Below are positions 1 to 13,300 of a stretch of 64,000 bases of DNA, piece after piece. Below the pieces are notes generated by a model. It was not told where the DNA came from, made no database searches, and saw only the letters and a program-made list of their open reading frames with translations. How positions within the stretch are numbered: position 1 is the stretch's first letter; every line of letters begins with the position of its first letter. The position numbers and the translations under genes were made by a program. Source of the stretch: Marthasterias glacialis (Eukaryota; Echinodermata; Asteroidea; Forcipulatida; Asteriidae); NCBI GenBank assembly GCA_911728455.2, contig OU452223.1, forward strand, positions 9,508,174 through 9,572,173, in the 5' to 3' direction.

Positions 1-1128
1 ACGCATTCTATCAAAAGAAGTACTGTTACCCAACCAACCTGAATAATTTGTAACTTATTACATTAATCACTGTTGAATTCCCACTATTTCAGCGCTGAGC
101 TCTTCTAGAACTACTTATAAAAATAATACATAACTTTGCCCAAGCCGGCCGCAGCGTGCATGTGATGCCCTTTGTCAATGTTGCCAGAGTCTGTGCACGC
201 ACCAAACCACTGAAGAAAATGGTCTCTCGGTTCGTAGTCTGCTTGCGGACGATAAGTATGTCGGCTAAGCCGTCAAGTTTTAAAGCAAATACAGGAAATA
301 ACGTTGCTCATAGGAGCATATTTCTGTATGTTGAACTTAGTTGTCAAGCACGATTGGTTCAATGTAACAAAGTTGTTGGTGTTTTGTGAAGAATTGTGGA
401 TTTTGAATGATATTGTTGTTTTGTTTTTGTGGAGTTTTTTTTCCCATTCTTTTTCATTTTTGTTTTTCCGTTGCTGTGTAATCATATTAAACATTAAATT
501 AATAGGCCTTACATCGCCCTTTCCTACCCCAAAAAGGGACATTTAAATGTTAAATAGTTGCTCAGACTGCACGACAGAGCATCTGGGACCCCAAAGTTTC
601 CAGGACCATTAAGCGGGCCCCAGACCCCACGCCGTATTGGCTTCGCGCGCTGCGCTCGCCATTTGTCTTTGAAAAACACAGCAGCCCCTGGCAAAAGTGT
701 GTTGGCGTGGCCCTGCTCACACTGCCAACAAGATCTTGTTTCTCTGACTGTGGTTGTGTTGAAAATGTTTCTACCTTCCTCCCACCTGCCTGCCCCCTCC
801 CGAATCCAGTGTTGAACAAAATCCAGAGCGTATCATTACACCGACAGATCTTTACAATGCCTCCAAAGCTGCCCAAAATGCCCAAATATAAAAAAATTTG
901 TCATGGTTTAAGTTTTTTAATCTGATATTTTCTTGCTATTGTCTGCCACTCCAAGCTTTCTGTATCTTAAATTTGATAACATTTTACTGTGTAGTCATGT
1001 AGTCGGAAAAACCGAAAAATTTGCAATGAAATATTTACATTGGTACCACCTGCCTGCAGTCTAACCTGGGCTGTATAAACTGAAACTGATTTCTCGAAAT
1101 TTATCCCCCGATGTTGTTTCTCCTACAG
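1..1128. other. Intron of SVIL upstream of the first visible exon
   Basis: No exon of the supervillin gene could be recognised here. A GC-richer patch at about 580-720 looks unlike the flanks and may be an old repeat. Short open frames on both strands have no recognisable domains. Confidence 0.5.
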
Positions 1129-1316
1129 GCTGACAGCCCTGTCTCGCAATCGGATGTCCCTAAGACCAAAGCGACGAGCACCTGGTGCAAAGAATCCCAT
1201 CCGAGCATTAAAGACGAGAACCAACGTCATCAGCGAGTATGAGGAAGTGAAGAAGGAAGTTATTGAGACGCAGCCCATGGACAGACAAGCTGTCATGAAC
1301 TCAAGAAGGGTTGAAC
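1129..1316 (+). CDS. SVIL: SVIL exon, linker before gelsolin repeat 1 (first visible)
   Basis: Acceptor TCCTACAG at 1121-1128; the first base completes a codon from an upstream exon, so this is not the first exon. Encodes a basic stretch [20 protein letters not shown] then [17 protein letters not shown], matching the NPLRAL...EY region preceding the first gelsolin repeat in vertebrate supervillin. Donor AAC|GTACGT at 1317; ends phase 1. Reading continues open into the intron to 1503, which is a shadow. Confidence 0.88.
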
Positions 1317-4300
1317 GTACGTGCTTTCCTCTTTTGTCAAATGCACTTTGGGAGAGAATTGGGGAAGAGGCAGTTATGTTTGTCTGGCAGCGGATTCATT
1401 TACCCCTCCCTGTCCTTAGCTGTGCTGTGAAGAGACTTACGTTTATATCTCTCCATGTCTTGATTCTGTGCATTGGGGCAGATTTCTATCCCTTCAAAAA
1501 GTAGCCCACACCTTGAGTGGCCTTTAGGCCTTGTGATGGACGAATTGCATACAAATTAAAAAAAAAAATGATAATTTAATTAATCTGACAACTCCCTGTT
1601 TATGTGCCAGACTGATCAGAAATCCTGAAAGCCGTTTTACATTTTATGCTTTGTTTTTGTAATAAGTTATTTGTTTTGTTTATTAAAAACACAAAGTAAA
1701 CTTTAAAGGGGCTGTGTCGTCTTGATTATAGCAGGTCTGTGGCTGTGCATGGAAAGATGAACTCAATTACTGCACATGGGCGCGCTTGCGATCAAATCAC
1801 AAAGGGTGCCGTCTTTGTCAAACTGTGATGGGACCTGCCGGCGTTAGTTTTGGGGAAGAGGCCTGCAAGACACAGAGAAAACACCACCAAACATGCTCAT
1901 GTCATACCATGTTTTCTTAAAAAGTTGAGCAGTGCATACCATTTGTCGAGATTTGTCAAAAATTACAGCTTACTTTTTTCATGTTTCTCAAACAAGAGAG
2001 GATTGAAATGAATTTACTTATTTTTAAATCAATATTTAATGAAACATTTGTTCAGAGTAAATGTGAATGGTCTGGGTATTTTTTTCTTTCTGGTAGTGTC
2101 TTCCAAGTCACAACATCTCAGCCTCTCGGCCAGAAAGGGTCTTGCCAGTAAGGAGGACATTGCCAAAGGAATCCTCAAACTACAGAAAGTCAAAGACGTC
2201 AGAGAAATGGAGGGAAAACTATCCCAGCTACTACCGTATAATGACCAGATGCTAATTCAGGTCAAAGGTGAGAGGTCATTTCATTCAATGAAATATTCAT
2301 CCAAAATTTTCAAGTCAGATTAAGTTTTTGTTGTGATTTGTAATGGATAATCTGAAAGGCCATCCAATATTTAGTATATGAACAATCTTTGTATATATTA
2401 TACATATTATGAGTTGAGGCAAACAGAGGAATGAAACTGGTTTCAGGTTGGCTTAGCGTTATCATGCCGTGTCTTTCACCTCTGTGTACCATGGTTCAAA
2501 TCCCACCTCGGACCAAAGCCTCGTGTGTGGATTGGGCTCTCCCTATGGGTTTTCCCTCCCACATCTAAAAGTGGACATTTGTTCATCGTCTCCTCTTACA
2601 CAGGTAACTTCAGACCTAAGCGTTACACCGCTGAGTCGCTTTTGATGATTCACCTGGTTTCTTTACCCGAAAGATTTATTTTTGTTCTTGTGTGGGTGAA
2701 ACGAAGCGTGTGTGTGGTCTGTGCACACTCCGCAGTGGAAAGGAATGACTGGGCGACCTTTGCTCCGGTGGTCCGAAATTACATAATGGCGACTTTACGC
2801 GGCTTCCGTTTCCAGGCAGGGGAAACATTTGCGTGTAAACAGGTCATCCAACTGGTTGAAGGAGTGAGGGAATTCGGGCTTTCTCCTGAAAATGAAAGAC
2901 TTTGATGGTGACAATGTTGAAGTTTGAATAAGAAGAGCCAAGCCTACAGAGCTCAATTCCCATTCTCAAGACCCGTTCTTATTTCACTTGTTTTATTCTT
3001 TGTAGGGAGGCGATTTGTTCAGGTTCGCCTCGTCCAACCGTCTGCTGACATGCTAAACACCGGTGACTGCTTTGTACTAGTAACGCCTAAAGAGTGCTAC
3101 CTGTGGATCGGACAATATTCAAATGTTATAGAAAGGTCAAAGGTCAGCAATCTTTTCTTTTTTTCCCCCAGTAGACTCCTTGGGTCAATGCTGAATTCAA
3201 ACAACAAATAATATGCACCTTTTTATGAGTCACGCACAACTCTCAGCCGCTGAAAGGTCACCCTTTGACTTCATTGAGGGCGCTGTTTTGGCTTGTGATG
3301 TCATATTTACAAATCTGATATCAAACGAAAGAGAAAAATCTAAAGAATCAAGCTTTACCAAAACAAAGATTTTCACTTTTGATTATTGGGTTTAAGTTAA
3401 GGGTTTTGCCAGAGCCAGTCATCTCATATGTTGATTGTTTTTTAAATCTCCATAGCTGAGTTAACAACTGTTTATGCAATATCTTCTGCATTGAATGAAA
3501 ATGTGCCCATTTTGGGTTAATGTACTTCTAATTTATCATATTTCGGTCATCATTAGTTTGCACCTGTTGACACTTATCCTACTTTTTTCAAAGGTCGCAG
3601 CCATTTTAGAATCACTTTTTTCCAATCCCACTCACAGGCGTCAGAGATGGCACAAATGATTCAAAGCACACGTGATCTCGGCTGCAAAGCGCCCTCGGTG
3701 GTGACGATCGAAGAGTCCCACGGTAAGCCCCTTGGGTCAAGCAGGAACTGGAAGCAATTCATGGAGGCTTTAGGAGGTGCAGACAACATTCACGGTAAGG
3801 CGGACACTGCATTGGCTTTAGTTTTATACCTTTATGTATGTATGCTGCTTGTGGAGGAAGACTTTGTATGCTCTTTGCATTCAAATCCTGAGAGCTCTTC
3901 TTTCGGCGGAATTGCCGGAATATTTTTTTCTTTGAGGGTACCGCTGGCACAAAGAAATCCTGACTTGACAATGCCAAGAGAACATAGATTCTCTTTGTTG
4001 GATCGTCCGTTTTGTTTCTCGACCGAGAGAACGTCAAATTCATGCAGCGAGAATTGTAAAACACTGGTCGTTACCTATGGCATTGGAGTGGCACTAAACG
4101 CGGAACCATGGCTCGATTGTCGACTCACTCTGACTTACCTCCATTCAGCCGAAATACAATGAATGAACAAAGGTGGAAGCCTCTCAATGCCACATAATCC
4201 CCTTCTTGGAACTAAAGGACAAAGGTCTATAATCGGGGATTACAGAAAAATTGCCTCTGAATGGCCACAAAATGCGAGTAAAATCACAACCTTTTTTTAT

Positions 4301-7300
4301 TCTTGAAATGAAACAAAGCATTAGACGGCGAGTGTATAGTCTGCACGCTCTCCGTAGTTTCATAAAGGCATCATAAGACGACTTCCGTTTCCAGGCAAGG
4401 GAAACATTTGCTTGTTCTCACGTCATCTGGTGTCAACTGGTTAAAATATCCAACTCATCTAAGCAGCATTCACTTTTATTTGCATATCTTTTGCTCATAT
4501 TAGAGACTATAAATTTAAATGAAAGTGTAATGGCCTTCTGTTTTGCTTGAGACTGTTGTGTATATCTGAAAACCTTAGGAACCTTAAAAATATTTAAGTC
4601 ACCCATAAAATCACATGAAGAACTGGAATGTACATCCAAGGTTTATATCTATGCTCTAGATTGTGTTTAATCCACAACGTCTGGGTTGATTCATTTTAAC
4701 TGATGACAGATGTTCCACAGGAAGTAACATTTTGATAGGCTTAACTCTTTCACTAGGGCGTGCATGCTCACGGCAGCTTGGTAAATTACTCCATGCGCTG
4801 GAAAGCCGTTACAAGCAGCTCCAAGTTGACCCAATTTAAGCTTGGTTCCTATTGGCCTTGCCTGAAACTATGAGTAGTTCATATCCAAATAAATGACTTG
4901 TTATATATATATACCTTGCTCACTTATTTTATTCTAATTTAGCTTGAGAAAAGAGCAGAGAAAGTGACAGAAAGACCAAAAAACCTGTAATTTTTGTGAA
5001 ATGCGTGACCTTTTGTGTGCGTTAGCATCCTGTGTGTTTTGTATTGCACAAAATGGCGGACGCGAGTGGAATTTTAGCACTGTCAGAGAATTTTGTCTCT
5101 CAAAGCAATGAACTTATCCTCCCAGTGGATTCCCCACAATGAACGTGATAAAGACGAATCTAGTGATTTTGCTTTGATGAAGATTTGAGGCAAATCAGCA
5201 TTGGGATTGATAAACAAATGTTTGTGCTTATGATGTCGGTGTAAAAACAATGGATTGAATCACCAAATAAATACATCGATATTCATAAAAAGTACATTGA
5301 AAGATTGATTTTAGTATTAAACTTCTTATAATTACAATATAAAATGAGGAATTAACCAGTTCAAAGCCTGGTCACTTTCTCCATTTTTTTATTTATTGTA
5401 AATATAAGAAGTTTGATACTAAAATAAACCTTTCAATGTACTTTTTATGAATATTGATGCATTTATTTGGTGACTCAATCCGTTTAAGGAGTGTTGGGAA
5501 TATTTTTTCTGTATACAAACAATAGACCATTCCGGCCTGTCAATCAAACTGTGCACCTTGACCAATTGGATCACTCCCTTTGGTCATGTGACCTCAGTCA
5601 AACTCGGTCACACGTGCAGCGTAAACGTACACAAACTAATGTGTCTGGGCAGGGCTTGTTGTCAAAGCCGGAACAGTCTATTCCGTCACAACATTCCGTG
5701 CACAACAAATTCCATATTGAAAGAGTTAAGTTACCATGCCCAGTTTTGTCTGTGGTTTTATTGGTTGTTTAGAATCATCCTACTTTCCTACGATGCCAGT
5801 AAGTCGACCAACCATCTGAAACCTTTCAACAACACAGGCTGTAAATGGTGGCACAAGTGCACAAAGCTACTTGTACCCTGTGTGGATGTATTAACTGGTA
5901 TTAACGGCCAGCAGCGTAGCCAAGGGGGGCCTGGCGGGGGGTGGGGGGGGCATGCCACACATTGCCAGTGCCCCCCCAGGTGTCCCCCCATAACAAAATG
6001 TAGATACATGTATTTCATTTTTAAAAAACTGGTACCTGGCCCCCCCCCCCCCACTGAAAATCAAAGCCCCCCTGTGACCCCTAGGGATAAAATCCTGGCT
6101 ACGCTGCTGTTAACCACATGACATCATAAATGCAGGCTGGCATAGTGCATCTATGATTCAAAACCATGGGGATGATATTGAGTGGTCAGACAGTAGGAGG
6201 GTTTGTTAACACTGAGACTAATCAAACAAAGATTTTGTGAAATATTTGTTAACCTGGTATGGTTTTGCCTGCAGACATTCCCCAGATTGACAATGATGAG
6301 TTACATGAGATTTACATCACAGAGACCAACATGGTGTACAAAGTAGAAGGAGAGTCACTGGTGCCCTACGATGACTTCTGGGGAGCACCACCTAAGTTTA
6401 CTATGCTCAAATCAAAGGAGGTCAGTCAATTAAGCCAGTCAGGCTATACACTAATCCGAGCAGCTCGTTCATGGTGGTTTACACCACTGTAGCTTTGGCC
6501 GCTGCACGCGTGAGCCGTGCATGTGTACCAATCAGCATGGAGGATTTACACTGTGTGTGCGGCCATAACTGCATGGTGTAAACCCCCATGAACAAGCTGC
6601 TCGGATTAGTCTGTTAAAGACTCATAAATACCGCCCTCTATGGACTACCAAGCTGGAATAGTGATTGGACTTACATTGACTTTATGGGTGCGTTCGATTA
6701 GCTTACACGTGTAAGTAAAACTTACACGAGAGCGTTCGATTAGCCATCACGTGATACTCGTGTCTGCCCCTGGTGTATGCCACCACAGCCCGAGATCGCG
6801 AGCGGGTCTCTGGTGGATGCCCAGGTGTAATGATGTTTTCCATGGGAAAACACGGCAGCGTTTGATTAGCTACCACTCGTGGCTACCACGAGTGTATACA
6901 CGTGTAAGCTAATCGAACGCACTCTATATGATTTGAGGCATGGCATGGTGGAGTATTGATATACATTCGGTCACCGTGTGGTGTTATCTAACTTGTCCTG
7001 CTATTTATCTACTGCCCCATTTCTGAGAATAATGGATTTACCTGGTAAGTCTGCTGCCACCTGGTGTCCTGAAAAGTCTCCCGTTATCAGCGATCTACAT
7101 ATGCATAATTCCCTGAGCCCTAGTCTACCACGCTAAGCTAAAAAATTATAAATTAAATATCCCTCATAACAATAACTGGATTTGTAACGTTCTGTTTTTT
7201 CCTTTCCGCAGATTTTGGTCTTTGATTTTGGATCGGAGTTGTACATTTGGCAGGGTAAGCAGACTTCAAGTAAGGAGCGTCAGACAGCAGCCAAGTTGGC

Positions 7301-10300
7301 TCAGATTGTATGGGAGAGGGGTTATGACTACAGAGAATTCGACTCCAATCCAATATGGCCGGGACAACCCAACAAACCTATGCATGGTACAGCCAGACCA
7401 GACTGGGCACTCTTTGGAAAGGTATTTTGTTGAACAGCTCAAAATTTATAATGATAATAGGCAGTTCTTATATTATAGCGCTTTATCACACCCGATGGGC
7501 GTCTCAAAGTGCTCAGTGTTTTTTCCTGCAAGGTATGCGGAGTTCCGTTTTTGAAGTATGGGATCTGGGGTGGATTTCACAAAGCGCTAAGACTAGTCTT
7601 ATTTTGAAAAAGGATGAGTAACTAGTCCTAATTTATAGGACTAGTCATAAGTTTGGACTAGTTTTGTGAAATCCACAACTGTTCCATTACATAGCACCAT
7701 GTAACAGTTTACAAGGTGCTGTGGCGCAATCTGCTGCCGATCAAACCAGGACCACCGGGGCGAACCCCTTCTCTTTGTGATAAGTGCACGGGGTTCTTGT
7801 TCGTGTATTACACAACACTTGGAACCTACGGCTTTACGTCCCATCCTAAAGATGCAGCAATAATGGTCAAGTGTCTTGCTTAAGAACACAAGTGTCACGA
7901 CCGGGACTCGAACCCATACTCTGCTGATCAGAAACACCAGAGCTTGAGTGTGGTGATCTTATCGGCAAAGACACGCCACAAAATTATGCTATTTGGTCAC
8001 CCGTAACACTGTTCATATTTCTAATCATAAGTTTTGATGAATTTTGAGTTTAGATTGTCTGTTTTCAAATTAAATTGTTCTCTTAGATACTTCTTTTTGT
8101 TTTTTAAGTTTGTCTAGTAAAAATGCAATAAGGTTTTTATTATTGTTGTAATTTTTTTCACCAATTTGTGTTTAGACCACAGAGCATATGGAAACTGTAC
8201 TCTTCCAGAATAAGTTCATCGATTGGCCGAGTGATACGAGGGTCATCAAGGTCAAAAGCTCTGAAGAAGAACAAAAGGTACTTTGAGCATCATCTCTAGG
8301 CCCCCCCCCCCCAGCCAATAAAAACACCCCCCTCATATTTATTTTGAAAAAAATCACAAGCATCAGAAGGTCTAGCAGGTGGGGTTTGCAGAAGTGACTC
8401 CAAGTATCTTGATTTTTTTAAAAGTTACTTGATTGTTCAAGAAACCAGTGGCTCAAATAAGTAAATGCTTCATTATAATAGACCGTTCCGGCCTGTCAGT
8501 CAAACTGTGCGCATTGACCAATTGGATCACGCCTTTTGGTCATGTGACCTCGGTCAAACTCGGTCACACGTGCAGCGTAAATGCACACAGACTAAGGTGT
8601 GTAGGCGGGGCTTGTTGCCGAAGCCGGAATGGTCTATGGTCCTTGTCAAAAGAAGTTGCAAGACGGACTTTAATCGCCAAAGTGGCAAAGGTATCTCAGG
8701 GAACGCTGAGTAAGTTACTGGTAAAAAGTATAGACATAGTCCAGGGCACATTTTTATAAAGCTGTTTAATATAGGTTTGCAAATTTTTGTGCTTACTGTG
8801 GCAAAAAAAAATGTGCAAGAAAAAAATGTGCTTTGGTGAAGACTCTGCTAAGGTGGAAACGTGAGGCCATTAATAATTTTTGGCGAGAAAAACATCTGTC
8901 AGTGAATGTGTGCATTCACAGTGATTATAAGAATTGCCCTCAATTTGTAGTGTGCGCCTAGCTTTGCCTACGGTAAGCATTGGTTATGAAATAGAACTTG
9001 TGCTACAGGCTGATCCGATAGCAGAAAATGTTTGCTTTCAGGTTTTGTGAAATATGGCCTTGGCCTCATCACAAGGCCTCACATAGAGAAAACAAAATAT
9101 CAAACAATATTTCTTAATTAATCGTTGTATTTTTTTCTTGATGTAAAACCCATCTTAGAGTGAGCAATCTCCTGAACTCGTTGCTTACGATGCGAGTAAG
9201 ATGATTAAGCTTAGCAAAGAGAAACCAGATCTGATCCTGGAGAACACAAACCTGGGCAGAGGGAAAGGTGAGTCAACACCACACAATTCCTACTAAAAGG
9301 TTTGACTTTGCTCTTCTTATTCAAGTTTTTAAATCAAAAACTTTTTTATTTTATTTATTGTTCTTTTTGTTTAATCCCTTGAGAAAGACTCTGCTTGGGT
9401 CGAACCGTAAGGCCACTAACAATGTGTTGCATTTATACAACAGGTCCTTTTGGTTGGTAAGCAGTTTGCAACAGCTAATTTTATTTTGTCAAGTTTTTAA
9501 ATCGCATACTTTGATATAATGATTTTGCTGCTTCAGCACTGCCCTGTTTATCTATACAATTCTCTTTCAGTTTGCCTGGTTATTGTTTCAACTTTTGTTT
9601 TCTTGGAAGGTTTTTAAGTACCCTTGAATTCTGTTCATTTTATCATAATCTTTTTACTCGCCATTTTTCGCTACTGTTAACCTACATTTTTAGTTTTCAG
9701 TTTATTCTGTATTATATTGTCTAAAATGAGCGGGGTCTGGGAGGGCACATCTTGTTCAATGACAGTTTTTTTCTTTCTTTTGCCCTTCCCTTTGTATTGT
9801 CCAAAGAATTAAAATAAAATAAAGTAAAAATTACCTATTTGATTGTCTGAACCTTATATTGCACTGTATATGCTCATTTGCTTATTATTATGGTTTTTTC
9901 TAGGTACAAATCCAGCCAAAACTGCAGAAGATTTAGGTAAGGGTCACAGTTTCGAAATAAAAGTCGGCATTTTGAGAAATTTCTTTCTGTGATAGTTTTG
10001 TTAAACTTGTGGGTTTCTTTTATGTGATGGTTGGGTGACAGAAAAAAATGTGTTTTTTCACTCTGTAAGACATGTAGCCCCCCCATTTTGTGGTACTTGT
10101 CCTTGGTGATAGTAAAATAAAGCTGCAAACAAATGAAATCAAAAAGCGAAGTAAATTCAAAAGTACTGCCTTTAAACGTTGAGGGGATTGTTTAAGAAGG
10201 ACCATTTAATGACTTAAACCAGGGGCCCAGTGTCGTGACTCTGCTAACCATGGTATTCTGCACTTGTGACCAATAGAATTATGTGCCGTACAGGCGCATG

Positions 10301-13300
10301 AGCAGATGATATGTGATAAAAAACCTGGGAAAGTTTAAGCTCAATCGGTCAGCGGAGTCACAAGAAAATAGTGAAAGCCCACCCCCTTTCGATGTTTTTA
10401 CTGTTTTCAAACACCAGGCTTTTGACTTGCAAGATCAAAACTGAATATTTTAAGCAAAAAGCCATGAAATTGAACCCTGTTTCCCCCCCTGTTTAATGAC
10501 ATATCATCTGCTCATTTTCCTTCCAGCCCACTTCCAGAAGATCGATCAACGAGGCAATGAGATTCAAACACTATCTGTTGTCATGTGGCACATTATGGAG
10601 TTTGACCACAGCATCTTGCCGGAGGAGAGTTTCGGGCAGTTCCATGAAGGGGATACCTACGTGGTGCGGTGGCAGTACAGGGTCGTGAGCACAGGTAAAA
10701 AGTCAGTCCCTTCATGGTAGATTTATTTGGGTTAGTCATTTATGAGCAAGTTCGGGTGCTGACTTTTAGTCAATATATGATTTAAACCACGTTTGCGTGG
10801 TCTGTTCTTCACTAAAATGCTTCTAGTTGATTGACCAGTCAATCTAGTCAATGTATATTTGGTTTAGAATAGCAGGTGATAGGATTAAGCAAATTTTAGC
10901 ACATCATTTTCATTTTTTTCCCCCTCCTATATTCTCTATTTTGGTGCTACAATTAACTAACTATCTCACTGCAAAGAAAAATAATCGTCATATTGAACAG
11001 AATCCCACCATTATTTTTATGTAACGCGTGAATTGACTAGTGGAACAGTGCTCTGGGGCTAGGTTGATTCAGTTGGACTAGCTAGTCAAAGCATGAAGCG
11101 TTCGGCTGACATCTAGATCGACCATCGTTAAAACTATTCCAACTCTAGTCATACACCTGAACTTACTCCATGTTGTTCCACAGAGCATCTCAGTTTCAAG
11201 ACGCAGTCGCCTGTTTATTTTTTTTCTATGTTTTTCTTCATATTTTGCCAGCACGTGTGGGATAACAAGTTTAACCTCCAGTGAACTTGCAAACAAAGAA
11301 GAGAGTGTCAGAAATTAAAACTGGTCTGTTTCAAGTTTTATTAAAGTTTCAACCTCAGTCATGTGTTTTTATTGTTTGTGAAGGTTTTTACAAATAGCAA
11401 AATTTATAAAACAGACTTAGATATGGCCATGCAAAACCAATGGACATGATAGCAGTCTTTCTGAAGTTTGAAATAACTGAAAAAAAGGAATTTCCTTCAT
11501 TTAGAGACGCCCATGATCGGAGCCACACTCATTTATATATTTTTTGGGATTTATAAACTGCCAAGTTTTAACTGTTACCTCGCCTTCACCCTCTCACCAG
11601 GCATGCGTGACCTCAAGGGTAATCTATCCAAGCGAGGTCAGGGCCATGGACGTGAACGCTGTGCGTATTTCTTCTGGCAAGGTCTAGGAAGCACCATCAA
11701 TGAGAAGGGAGCGTCAGCGTTGATGACCGTGGAACTTGATGATGAAAGAGGACCACAAAGACAGGTCAGGTTCTTATGTGATAGCCAAAAAATTGTTTTA
11801 ATGTTTCTGCTACCCACTTGCAAATTATAATTATCGTCACCGGACCAGCTCAATGGTTGAGTGATTAAGAAATCTGCTCTAGAACACAGAAGGTTTCAGT
11901 TCACATCCCACCCAAGGTGCCAGTTTGTTTTTCCCACTGGACTTGTGAAAGTACTAAGTGAACTGTGCATATTAGACATCGGTGTAGGGCAAACCCAAGT
12001 AATATTTTGCTTTTATCACTGATGCAATAATTAGTTGAAACAATTTCTGCTGGGTAGTTATACTCTACTTGATTGTTCCTAAACAGTTTTCAACTCATTT
12101 CGATAAACAAGGGAAACCGTTTTTTTTATGATTTTATTTTTAGGCCATGTCATTGGCCCAATTTTGTATGCTATTTAAGTACAAAAAGTAGCTAAGGACA
12201 AAACAATTTGCTTACCAGAATAAAAGGTAACCAGCCAACATACCATGTCAAATGCACCATCTGTGCCTGGTTTCCTGCTTATTTTTGCTTGGCAAAACCT
12301 TGATTAGCAAAATGTTCTGCTCAAGCAGCTCTATGAAATTTGGCCCTGGAAAGCCTTGAAAAAAAAATTCTTTTTATACAAATTCTTTACAGTACTTCAT
12401 CGTTCTTTGCTCTGTTATTTTTAAAGGTGATTCAAGGCAAGGAACCACCCGCTTTCCTTCAACTCTTCAACGGTCGAATGGTGATACATAAAGGCAAGAG
12501 AGAAGAAGAAGACACTAACACATCAGGTAATTTAAGTATAAATCAGTAGGTGTAACTAAGCAGACCAACTGAACATATAGTCAGTGTTGTTATTATTATA
12601 TCTTTCTGGTAACGAAACTTAGGGACCCTCAAAAGCGACTAGCACTGTGACCCGTAGGCCCGAAGATACCCGTATAGAGAAGATGTTGAAGAAATGTTCA
12701 GTTTTAGATGTGGAAGGTGAATTCTTAATAAGTAAACACCCATGAACCAGGGTCCATAGAGGTGAAAGGCAGGGAAAGAAACCTCTGAGCCAACCTGAAT
12801 GCCCTGTTTTAGAGAGTAAAGACCTAGCCCATCCTCTATCAGAAATGCTCATAGTTTTCATTTTTGGTCAAGGAGAGAGTCCTTAATCCTCTGGAAGTTC
12901 AGAGGGTTTCACTTTTGATGGAGGGGAGGCCAGCACCTTTTGTCTCAGGGTGATTGTAATTTTTTTTTTTTTCACATCCCTGATTTGAATAATTTTGTCT
13001 GCAGGCCCGAACAAGTTGTACTGTGTCCGCAGTGAGCACCAAGAGGAAGGGTTACTACTAGAGACGCAGTGCGAAACATCTCAGCTACGGTCAAGAACCT
13101 CATTCATCCTCCTGCATCTTAAAGATGGTAACAAGGCCACTCTATACGTATGGCACGGGGTGAAGTCATCCAAAGTAACTCGGGCCACGGCCGTCCACGC
13201 AGCTGACATGCTAAAGGAAAAAACACCGTTGGAGACGGGGATGAAGAGTAAATGCAGCGTGACGATAGAAGAGATGGAAGAAGGGAAGGAGACAAACATC

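Noticed and set aside
3795..4162. Extension of the SVIL exon as a 171-codon open frame
   Set aside because: The donor at 3795 is strong, supervillin similarity stops there and the rest is MITE sequence.
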